From Phytophthora sp. 'mugwort' (lineage: Eukaryota > Oomycota > Peronosporomycetes > Peronosporales > Peronosporaceae): DNA of 64,000 nt. The notes beneath the pieces were generated by a model. That model was given only the letters and a program-made list of their open reading frames with translations, made no database searches and was not told the DNA's origin. The stretch's first letter is position 1. Each line of letters starts with the position of its first letter. The position numbers were made by a program, and so were the translations under genes. Below are positions 57,001 to 64,000 of this stretch, in pieces. The DNA is taken from contig JAUCEF010000018.1 in assembly GCA_033558025.1 (NCBI GenBank), positions 1,550,001-1,614,000 on the forward strand, in the 5' to 3' direction.

Positions 57001-60000
57001 CCTGCAGCTTCGCCGCCGAGCACGCTCACTGACCCGCTCGACTGCGCAAGTGATGCGCCAGACGCGATCGATACAGCACCAGACGAACCGGTTGCCACCG
57101 ACCCACTTGACAGCGACACCGCGCCACTCACAGTAGTGCTTGCGCCGCCTTCCGAGCCAAGCGTCACCGACCCGCTTTCCGACGACAAGCCGTCGCCGCT
57201 CAAGATCGTCACACTGCCGCCCGTCAACGACGACGCGCCACTCACCACAGACACCGCGGAGCCCTCGCCACTCACGGAAGAGCCACCTGACACCTCGATG
57301 GCTCCGGCACTAGCATCTCCGGACCCGCTACCGATTCGAACAGAGCCACTAGACGCGCTGCTAGCGCTAGTGAGCACCTCGATGTCGCCGCTAGAACCGC
57401 TGGGCACGACGCTCGTCGACAAAGTCACGCCGCCGCTGCTCACGGCACCACCGCCGCTCGTCAGCAGCACCGCACCGCCCACGCTCGACGCAGACGACCC
57501 ACCATCAATCGACACGTCGCCTCCTGCTCCCTGAAGGTTCGCAGACCCGACGATCTTTACTTTCTGCGCCGCTGACAAGCTATCCACGCTACCCCCGACT
57601 AGCTCCACGTCGCCGCCAACAGCACTGCTGTCGCTCTGGACGAGGCTCAGGCTGCCACCAGAACCGCTACGGACAAACACGCTGCTGCCAGCCGCACTGC
57701 TACCGGAGTTACCACTCGACACACTCACATCGCCGCCAACACCGCTCGATGACGAACCGCCAGACACACGAACAGCTCCGCCAGACCCGCTGGACAACGA
57801 TGAACCACCGCTCACATCCACGGACCCGGAAGACCCCGCCAGCGACTCCCCGCCACTCACGCCAACACTGCCTCCCGACCCCGTCACACCGCTGGCACCG
57901 CCCAGCACGCTCACCAAGCCACCGACCCCTGTACTACTAGAGCCGCTGGACACACGCACAGCGCCAGACGCGCCGTCCACCGCATCGCCTGACACAAACG
58001 ACATCTCGCCAGAAGCAGACGCAGCACTAGCAGCTCCACTCTCAACCAACACAATGCCGCTCAAATCACTACCAATGCCACTCGACACAGTCACCGCGCC
58101 ACCCGTCGAAGAACTGCTAGATCCCCCCGACACAGACACACGTCCCGCTACTGTAGCCGAATCGCCAGACTGCACAGACACATCGCCGCTACTAGACGCC
58201 ACCGAAGACCCGGAAGACAGCGTCACTACGCCCGACGCAGCATCCACCGACTCGCCACTTCCCACCGTCGCCGAGCCGCTCAATGCGTCGCCGCTTGTAG
58301 AAACACCGCTCACGACATTCACGCTGCCGCTGCCCAGCAAACCCGTGCCAGACGAAATCGACACACCGCCGCCGCCGCCAGCATCGCTCACGCCGCCGTC
58401 AAGAGAAACACCGCCTCCACTCGCAGCGCCCGTCGACGCCACACCACCGGACAAGGCAACAACTCCCGCAATACCCGATGACGCACTCAAAGAGCCGCCG
58501 CGAATACCAACCGAGCCGCCGCCCACACTGTCGATCGTACCAGATCCGGCTACAATGTCGATCGTGCCGCCGACTGCACTGCGGCGATCGCCGCTAGACA
58601 AGCTCACCACGCCGTCCTCGCCAGACGACACGATCACAGAGCCTCCGCGTGCACTAGAGCTACCAGTAGACCCACCGCGGATCTCCACGCCGCCTGCATC
58701 GGACGAGCTAGCAATGCCACTAGCAACGACCACTGACCCACTCGATCCACTAGCGCTGAGGCCAGACATGAGCGACAACGGACCTGACACGCCCGAGTCG
58801 GCGTCGCCCGTGCCAATGTCCACATTGCCGCTCGAGCTCGAGCCCGTCGCAGCCGCGCTGGACACCGTCATACTGCCGCTGTTCGCGCTCGCCGCGCCGC
58901 TCTCCAACGACACAGAACCGCCCGCAGACGGCCCGCTGCTGCTGCCGCCACGCATCGACAAGGAGCCGCCGCTGGACACGGTACTAGAGCCACCAACTAC
59001 GACCACAGATCCGGAAGTGCTGCCGCTCGAGTCCCCACTGCCCAACGTCACATCGCCAGACACGTCACCATCCGACACGCCACTCGCCACGTTCACCGAC
59101 CCGCTGCCACTGCCAGCAGTCGAACCCACCACAACGCTACCACTGACTGCGGACGCATCGTCACTTCCCCCGCTCAACACGGACACCGACCCGCCCTGTG
59201 CGACACCAGAGCCGCCCGACACCGATACCAGACCACCGGCATTGTCTCCGACAGAACTGCCACCCTCTAATCGAATGGCGCCAGCCACCGCTCCTGTAGA
59301 TGGAGACGCCAGCAACGACGAGCCGCCCGTCAGGAGCACGTCACCTGCCGCGGATCCAGAGCTAGACCCACTGTGCACGTCAACGTCGCCGCCGTCGACC
59401 ACAGATGAACCCACGGACAAGTTGATGGCGCCCGCAGACGCGCTGCTGCTTAAAGCTGAGCCGGACGAAATATGCACACCGCCCGACACCGCGCCATCTG
59501 TACTCAGCAGCCTCACATCACCACTGCTGCTCGAGCCTTCTCCGCTGCGCAACTCCAACGATGCACCGATGCCAGACGTACTCTCTCCGCCTGACACGGT
59601 CACGTCGCCTCCAGTCGCGCCAGCACCACCGGCCAAAGCCAACAAGCCGCCGGCGGCACTCAAGCTGCTGCCGCCGGACACGCTCACGAACCCACCGACA
59701 CCTGCAGCTTCGCCGCCGAGCACGCTCACTGACCCGCTCGACTGCGCAAGTGATGCGCCAGACGCGATCGATACAGCACCAGACGAACCGGTTGCCACCG
59801 ACCCACTTGACAGCGACACCGCGCCACTCACAGTAGTGCTTGCGCCGCCTTCCGAGCCAAGCGTCACCGACCCGCTTTCCGACGACAAGCCGTCGCCGCT
59901 CAAGATCGTCACACTGCCGCCCGTCAACGACGACGTGCCACTCACCACAGACACCGCGGAGCCCTCGCCACTCACGGAAGAGCCACCTGACACCTCGATG

Positions 60001-63000
60001 GCTCCGGCACTAGCATCTCCGGACCCGCTACCGATTCGAACAGAGCCACTAGACGCGCTGCTAGCGCTAGTGAGCACCTCGATGTCGCCGCTAGAACCGC
60101 TGGGCACGACGCTCGTCGACAAAGTCACGCCGCCGCTGCTCACGGAACCACCGCCGCTCGTCAGCAGCACCGCACCGCCCACGCTCGACGCAGACGACCC
60201 ACCATCAATCGACACGTCGCCTCCTGCTCCCTGAAGGTTCGCAGACCCGACGATCTTTACTTTCTGCGCCGCTGACAAGCTATCCACGCTACCCCCGACT
60301 AGCTCCACGTCGCCGCCAACAGCACTGCTGTCGCCCTGGACGAGGCTCAGGCTGCCACCAGAACCGCTACGGACAAACACGCTGCTGCCAGCCGCACTGC
60401 TACCGGAGTTACCACTCGACACACTCACATCGCCGCCAACACCGCTCGATGACGAACCGCCAGACACACGAACAGCTCCGCCAGACCCGCTGGACAACGA
60501 TGAACCACCGCTCACATCCACGGACCCGGAAGACCCCGCCAGCGACTCCCCGCCACTCACGCCAACACTGCCTCCCGACCCCGTCACACCGCTGGCACCG
60601 CCCAGCACGCTCACCAAGCCACCGACCCCTGTACTACTCGAGCCGCTGGACACACGCACAGCGCCAGACGCGCCGTCCACCGCATCGCCTGACACAAACG
60701 ACATCTCGCCAGAAGCAGACGCAGCACTAGCAGCTCCACTCTCAACCAACACAATGCCGCTCAAATCACTACCAATGCCACTCGACACAGTCACCGCGCC
60801 GCCCGTCGAAGAACTGCTAGATCCCCCCGACACAGACACACGTCCCGCTACTGTAGCCGAATCGCCAGACTGCACAGACACATCGCCGCTACTAGACGCC
60901 ACCGAAGACCCGGAAGACAGCGTCACTACGCCCGACGCAGCATCCACCGACTCGCCACTTCCCACCGTCGCCGAGCCGCTCAATGCGTCGCCGCTTGTAG
61001 AAACACCGCTCACGACATTCACGCTGCCGCTGCCCAGCAAACCCGTGCCAGACGAAATCGACACACCCCCGCCGCCGCCAGCATCGCTCACGCCGCCGTC
61101 AAGAGAAACACCGCCTCCACTCGCAGCGCCCGTCGACGCCACACCACCGGACAAGGCAACAACTCCCGCAATACCCGATGACGCACTCAAAGAGCCGCCG
61201 CGAATACCAACCGAGCCGCCGCCCACACTGTCGATCGTGCCAGATCCGGCTACAATGTCGATCGTGCCGCCGACTGCACTGCGGCGATCGCCGCTAGACA
61301 AGCTCACCACGCCGTCCTCGCCAGACGACACGGTCACAGAGCCTCCGCGTGCACTAGAGCTACCAGTAGACCCACCGCGGATCTCCACGCCGCCTGCATC
61401 GGACGAGCTAGCAATGCCACTAGCAACGACCACTGACCCACTCGATCCACTAGCGCTGAGGCCAGACATGAGCGACAACGGACCTGACACGCCCGAGTCG
61501 GCGTCGCCCGTGCCAATGTCCACATTGCCGCTCGAGCTCGAGCCCGTCGCAGCCGCGCTGGACACCGTCATACTGCCGCTGTTCGCGCTCGCCGCGCCGC
61601 TCTCCAACGACACAGAACCGCCCGCAGACGGCCCGCTGCTGCTGCCGCCACGCATCGACAAGGAGCCGCCGCTGGACACGGTACTAGAGCCACCAACTAT
61701 GGCCACAGATCCGGAAGTGCTGCCGCTCGAGTCCCCACTGCCCAACGTCACATCGCCAGACACGTCACCATCCGACACGCCACTCGCCACGTTCACCGAC
61801 CCGCTGCCACTGCCAGCAGTCGAACCCACCACAACGCTACCACTGACTGCGGACGCATCGTCACTTCCCCCGCTCAACACGGACACCGACCCGCCCTGTG
61901 CGACACCAGAGCCGCCCGACACCGATACCAGACCACCGGCATTGTCTCCGACAGAACTGCCACCCTCTAATCGAATGGCGCCAGCCACCGCTCCTGTAGA
62001 TGGAGACGCCAGCAACGACGAGCCGCCCGTCAGGAGCACGTCACCTGCCGCGGATCCAGAGCTAGACCCACTGTGCACGTCAACGTCGCCGCCGTCGACC
62101 ACAGATGAACCCACGGACAAGTTGATGGCGCCCGCAGACGCGCTGCTGCTTAAAGCTGAGCCGGACGAAATATGCACACCGCCCGACACCGCGCCATCTG
62201 TACTCAGCAGCCTCACATCACCACTGCTGCTCGAGCCTTCTCCGCTGCGCAACTCCAACGATGCACCGATGCCAGACGTACTCTCTCCGCCTGACACGGT
62301 CACGTCGCCTCCAGTCGCGCCAGCACCACCGGCCAAAGCCAACAAGCCGCCGGCGGCACTCAAGCTGCTGCCGCCGGACACGCTCACGAACCCACCGACA
62401 CCTGCAGCTTCGCCGCCGAGCACGCTCACTGACCCGCTCGACTGCGCAAGTGATGCGCCAGACGCGATCGATACAGCACCAGACGAACCGGTTGCCACCG
62501 ACCCACTTGACAGCGACACCGCGCCACTCACAGTAGTGCTTGCGCCGCCTTCCGAGCCAAGCGTCACCGACCCGCTTTCCGACGACAAGCCGTCGCCGCT
62601 CAAGATCGTCACACTGCCGCCCGTCAACGACGACGTGCCACTCACCACAGACACCGCGGAGCCCTCGCCACTCACGGAAGAGCCACCTGACACCTCGATG
62701 GCTCCGGCACTAGCATCTCCGGACCCGCTACCGATTCGAACAGAGCCACTAGACGCGCTGCTAGCGCTAGTGAGCACCTCGATGTCGCCGCTAGAACCGC
62801 TGGGCACGACGCTCGTCGACAAAGTCACGCCGCCGCTGCTCACGGCACCACCGCCGCTCGTCAGCAGCACCGCACCGCCCACGCTCGACGCAGACGACCC
62901 ACCATCAATCGACACGTCGCCTCCTGCTCCCTGAAGGTTCGCAGACCCGACGATCTTTACTTTCTGCGCCGCTGACAAGCTATCCACGCTACCCCCGACT

Positions 63001-63998
63001 AGCTCCACGTCGCCGCCAACAGCACTGCTGTCGCCCTGGACGAGGCTCAGGCTGCCACCAGAACGGCTACGGACAAACACGCTGCTGCCAGCCGCACTGC
63101 TACCGGAGTCGCCGCTCGACACGCTCACGTCGCCGCCAACACCGCTCGATGACGAACCGCCAGACACACGAACAGCTCCGCCAGACCCGCTGGACAACGA
63201 TGAACCACCGCTCACATCCACGGACCCGGAAAACCCCGCCAGCGACTCCCCGCCACTCACGCCAACACTGCCTCCCGACCCCGTCACACCGCTGGCACCG
63301 CCCAGCACGCTCACCAAGCCACCGACCCCTGTACTACTCGAGCCGCTGGACACACGCACAGCGCCAGACGCGCCGTCCACCGCATCGCCTGACACAAACG
63401 ACATCTCGCCAGAAGCAGACGCAGCACTAGCAGCTCCACTCTCAACCAACACAATGCCGCTCAAATCACTACCAATGCCACTCGACACAGTCACCGCGCC
63501 ACCCGTCGAAGAACTGCTAGATCCCCCCGACACAGACACACGTCCCGCTACTGTAGCCGAATCGCCAGACTGCACAGACACATCGCCGCTACTAGACGCC
63601 ACCGAAGACCCGGAAGACAGCGTCACTACGCCCGACGCAGCATCCACCGACTCGCCACTTCCCACCGTCGCCGAGCCGCTCAATGCGTCGCCGCTTGTAG
63701 AAACACCGCTCACGACATTCACGCTGCCGCTGCCCAGCAAACCCGTGCCAGACGAAATCGACACACCCCCGCCGCCGCCAGCATCGCTCACGCCGCCGTC
63801 AAGAGAAACGCCGCCTCCACTCGCAGCGCCCGTCGACGCCACACCACCGGACAAGGCAACAACTCCCGCAATACCCGATGACGCACTCAAAGAGCCGCCG
63901 CGAATACCAACCGAGCCGCCGCCCACACTGTCGATCGTGCCAGATCCGGCTACAATGTCGATCGTGCCGCCGACTGCACTGCGGCGATCGCCGCTAGA
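3..63998 (-). CDS. Giant Gly/Ser-rich repeat protein with internal ICA (peptidase S74) domain; partial at both ends
   Basis: One minus-strand reading frame is open across the whole window, about 21,332 codons, and continues past both edges. Read N to C it holds a 900-residue-unit array, an ICA/S74 domain (from window residue 7615), a 514-residue-unit array, a diverged stretch and a 417-residue-unit array. Almost all of it is a motif of about 15 residues, G-G-x-[VIL]-x-[VIL]-x-[ST]-G plus a Gly/Ser turn, as in GGSISLSVGAGDAMS. I saw no Cys in the stretches I translated, and very few aromatic residues. The pattern suggests a beta-solenoid or trimeric beta-prism fibre that is secreted or on the surface; that role is inference. 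The non-repeated stretches (25.7-28.1 kb and 40.4-41.5 kb) are open in the same frame, which supports a real gene rather than satellite DNA. No signal peptide, membrane segment or start codon can be judged here. I do not recognise a named gene. Short introns cannot be excluded, but nothing in the frame requires one. Confidence 0.9.
1727..5156 (-). repeat. Three-unit super-repeat of array A, first copy (3753-bp period)
   Basis: Three consecutive units here carry a variant combination that recurs in the same order 3753 bp (three units) further on. The diagnostic sites include unit-specific plus-strand changes at 3189-3247, 4466-4490, 4699-4701 and 4886-4889. The block must have been duplicated as a trio. 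Exact borders are approximate because flanking units are themselves similar. Confidence 0.75.
5480..8909 (-). repeat. Three-unit super-repeat of array A, second copy
   Basis: This matches 1727-5156 variant for variant at a 3753-bp offset, apart from a cluster of five substitutions at 6324-6345. The agreement fades after about 8909, where C to G differs from 5156 onward and later sites also disagree. Confidence 0.75.
6324..6345 (-). other. Clustered-substitution patch in array A (S-A-T-S-T-G-S-V-G for S-A-I-A-T-G-S-A-G)
   Basis: Five differences from the common unit sit within 22 bases and change three residues of one motif. The same five appear together at the equivalent places 13830-13851, 16332-16353 and 17583-17604, and I did not see them singly. 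A shared cluster moving as a block points to gene conversion or template switching between units. Confidence 0.7.
13830..13851 (-). other. Second occurrence of the clustered-substitution patch
   Basis: The same five substitutions as at 6324-6345, six units away. Here and at 16332 and 17583 a further change follows (plus-strand GAACTT instead of GAACTC), so these three are closer to each other than to the 6324 copy. Confidence 0.7.
16332..16353 (-). other. Third occurrence of the clustered-substitution patch
   Basis: Identical to the 13830 patch, including the following GAACTT. It lies two units away from that copy and one unit from the next. Confidence 0.7.
17583..17604 (-). other. Fourth occurrence of the clustered-substitution patch
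   Basis: Identical to the patches at 13830 and 16332. Its unit also carries different downstream variants (plus-strand GACCTGACGTG near 17780), which shows that segments smaller than a unit have been shuffled. Confidence 0.7.
25709..25990 (-). repeat. Eroded edge copy of the array A unit
   Basis: Here the order of motifs still matches the array A unit but the residues have drifted. I-L-A-T-P-D-A-G stands for V-L-V-R-T-P-D-G-G, T-V-G-D-I-T-V-S-T-G for T-V-G-D-V-T-V-S-T-G, and G-S-V-L-L-K-V-G-T-G for G-S-V-V-L-N-V-G-T-G. One motif carries extra residues (T-H-V-G-S-G-S-P-T-G against T-H-T-S-G). Edge copies escape homogenisation in unequal-crossover models, so this is the expected fate of a border unit. 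Confidence 0.8.
25991..28136 (-). repeat. Diverged, non-amplified run of about 47 strand motifs
   Basis: About 715 residues made of the same roughly 15-residue motif, each one different and with no higher-order repeat. Examples are G-G-S-I-N-V-F-S-G-N-G, G-N-V-T-I-L-G-G and S-G-K-L-A-V-T-T-G. I read every codon here and found no stop. The DNA is visibly more A/T-rich than the arrays on either side. Asn-x-Ser/Thr triplets (N-I-S, N-V-T, N-I-T, N-G-T) recur here but are almost absent from the array A unit. This looks like the older state of the gene from which, or beside which, the arrays were amplified. Confidence 0.8.
28137..40400 (-). repeat. Array B: 1542-bp (514-aa) tandem coding repeat, about 7.95 copies
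   Basis: Units start at 28137, 29679, 31221, 32763, 34305, 35847, 37389 and 38931; the last is cut at 40400. Copies are nearly identical and differ at a handful of sites. Each unit encodes about 34 strand motifs, for example G-G-S-V-Q-L-F-S-G-N and G-R-L-E-V-A-S-G, with somewhat more Arg than the other arrays. The low-coordinate border at 28137 is sharp: exact identity begins within one or two bases there, and before it lie only diverged motifs. The unit is not a copy of the array A or C unit, although it uses the same underlying motif. Confidence 0.93.
40401..40850 (-). other. Non-amplified Gly/Ser motif spacer after the ICA domain, with eroded edge of array B
   Basis: After the terminal helix and a short H-V-T-A-N-A-R-E-K linker the strand motif resumes (S-G-D-V-T-V-S-S, S-G-S-V-S-I-Q-S-G, A-G-N-I-V-I-G-V-G). 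About nine to ten motifs follow with no tandem copy elsewhere. The last, G-W-V-E-L-I-S-G-D-S-A-S-G, is recognisably the array B motif G-L-A-E-L-R-S-G-D-S-T-S-G with substitutions. Its low-coordinate end is therefore a diverged border copy of array B. No stop codon or gene boundary is present. Confidence 0.75.
40851..41156 (-). other. Intramolecular chaperone auto-processing (ICA / peptidase S74) domain
   Basis: About 102 residues inside the giant frame match the ICA family layout. They open with S-D-R-R-I-K-T-N-I-E-D-V (41154 down), where the first Ser (codon 41154-41156) and the Lys five residues later (41139-41141) are the expected self-cleavage dyad. Next comes an amphipathic helix with I-L-Q-R-L-Q-S-L-E-I and Q-Y-R-Y, then R-G-I-I-A-Q-Q and F-P-E-Y-V (41015-40971), the family's signature core. 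It ends in a helix, I-D-K-Q-K-V-I-L-D-L-V-A-A-I (about 40913-40872), of the kind that forms the trimeric coiled coil at the end of these domains. Known members (phage endosialidase and tail-fibre chaperones, eukaryotic MYRF) trimerise and cut themselves before the Ser. Activity here is inferred from the intact motif. The odd point is its place in mid-protein. Confidence 0.88.
41154..41159 (-). other. Predicted self-cleavage junction (Pro | Ser)
   Basis: The codon pair Pro (41157-41159) and Ser (41154-41156) forms the expected cut point I-S-P | S-D-R-R. In the ICA family the chain is cut on the N-side of this Ser with help from the Lys at 41139-41141. Cutting here would leave at least 7,614 residues (all of array C seen here) upstream and at least 13,718 residues downstream. 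Confidence 0.7.
41157..41345 (-). other. Strand-rich linker immediately before the ICA domain
   Basis: About 63 residues lead into the auto-processing domain. The Gly/Ser motif stops and the composition becomes ordinary: S-G-R-F-T-K-Q-K-T-T-E-E, then A-L-F-E-N-P-N-S-N-T, then D-G-I-V-F-R-V-R-S-D and a final Q-V-I-S-P just before the catalytic Ser. In phage proteins that carry S74 domains, the matching place holds the last beta-prism or stalk segment, which is cut from the chaperone. This stretch fits that role, but the assignment rests on position and composition only. Confidence 0.65.
41346..41550 (-). other. Non-amplified Gly/Ser spacer between array C and the pre-ICA segment
   Basis: The reading frame continues through about 68 residues that still show the strand motif (for example G-G-D-V-T-I-E-G-G and G-G-S-I-A-L-V-S-G). 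They are not copies of the 900-residue unit and are more mixed in composition, including a D-D-L-F-V run. Similarity to the array fades around 41551-41520, so this is probably an old edge of array C that is no longer homogenised. Confidence 0.7.
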
Positions 63999-64000
63999 CA
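41551..64000 (-). repeat. Array C: 2700-bp (900-aa) tandem coding repeat, 8.3 copies
   Basis: Units start, in plus coordinates, at 41551, 44251, 46951, 49651, 52351, 55051, 57751, 60451 and 63151; the last runs off the window. The period is exactly 2700 bp and divisible by three, and copies differ only by scattered single substitutions. Each unit holds roughly 60 of the 15-residue strand motifs, which differ from one another inside a unit but match position by position between units. One stretch per unit (for example 44035-44115) breaks the pattern with a more charged run, S-A-A-Q-K-V-K-I-V-G, and repeats at the same place in every full unit. This is the part of the protein that precedes the ICA domain, so it is the candidate client for assisted folding. 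Confidence 0.93.

Noticed and set aside
1..64000. Bacterial PE-PGRS-like or RTX-type Gly-rich protein
   Set aside because: There is no PE domain, and the motif is not the Ca-binding nonapeptide G-G-x-G-x-D. Alternating hydrophobic strand positions with Ser/Thr and the ICA domain point to a fibre-type protein instead.

Overview
The window is the inside of a single gigantic, tandemly repeated protein-coding gene on the minus strand. Reading minus-strand codons that start at plus coordinates divisible by 3, I find no stop codon from 63998 down to 3, about 21,332 codons. Neither the start nor the stop codon is in view. I read every codon of the non-repeated stretches and a representative copy of each repeat family. 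All three repeat lengths (1251, 1542 and 2700 bp) are multiples of three, so the copies stay in register. The protein is extremely rich in Gly, Ser, Thr, Val and Ala. It is built from a short beta-strand-like motif of about 15 residues, roughly G-G-x-[VIL]-x-[VIL]-x-[ST]-G followed by a variable Gly/Ser turn.

Layout from protein N-side (high coordinates) to C-side (low coordinates): (1) array C, 64000 to 41551, 900-residue units, 8.3 copies; (2) a short non-amplified Gly/Ser spacer and a non-repetitive strand segment, 41550 to 41157; (3) an internal intramolecular-chaperone auto-processing (ICA, peptidase S74) domain, 41156 to 40851, with the Ser-Asp-Arg-Arg-x-Lys motif and its Ser/Lys dyad intact; (4) a Gly/Ser spacer, 40850 to 40401; (5) array B, 40400 to 28137, 514-residue units, about 7.95 copies; (6) a non-amplified stretch of diverged 15-residue motifs, 28136 to 25991, grading into an eroded edge copy of the next array, 25990 to 25709; (7) array A, 25708 to 1, 417-residue units, about 20.5 copies, running off the window.

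Working model (inference): the 15-residue motifs form a very long beta-solenoid or trimeric beta-prism fibre. The ICA domain would trimerise, help fold the chain before it, and cut itself just before its first Ser. That would split the product into an N-terminal piece of at least 7,614 residues and a C-terminal piece of at least 13,718 residues. ICA domains are known from phage tail spikes and fibres and from eukaryotic MYRF-type proteins, and they usually sit close to the C-terminus of the part they fold. One with more than 13,000 residues after it is unusual.

Organism: a 64 kb stretch with no second gene, no intergenic gap and lineage-specific higher-order repeats fits a eukaryote best. An oomycete or other stramenopile, or another protist, is plausible, but the sequence does not prove it. 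Giant bacterial proteins and giant-virus or phage fibres are alternatives. I see no RNA genes, mobile elements, CRISPR arrays, promoters or terminators. The many proline-rich open frames on the plus strand are antisense shadows of the Gly/Ser codons.
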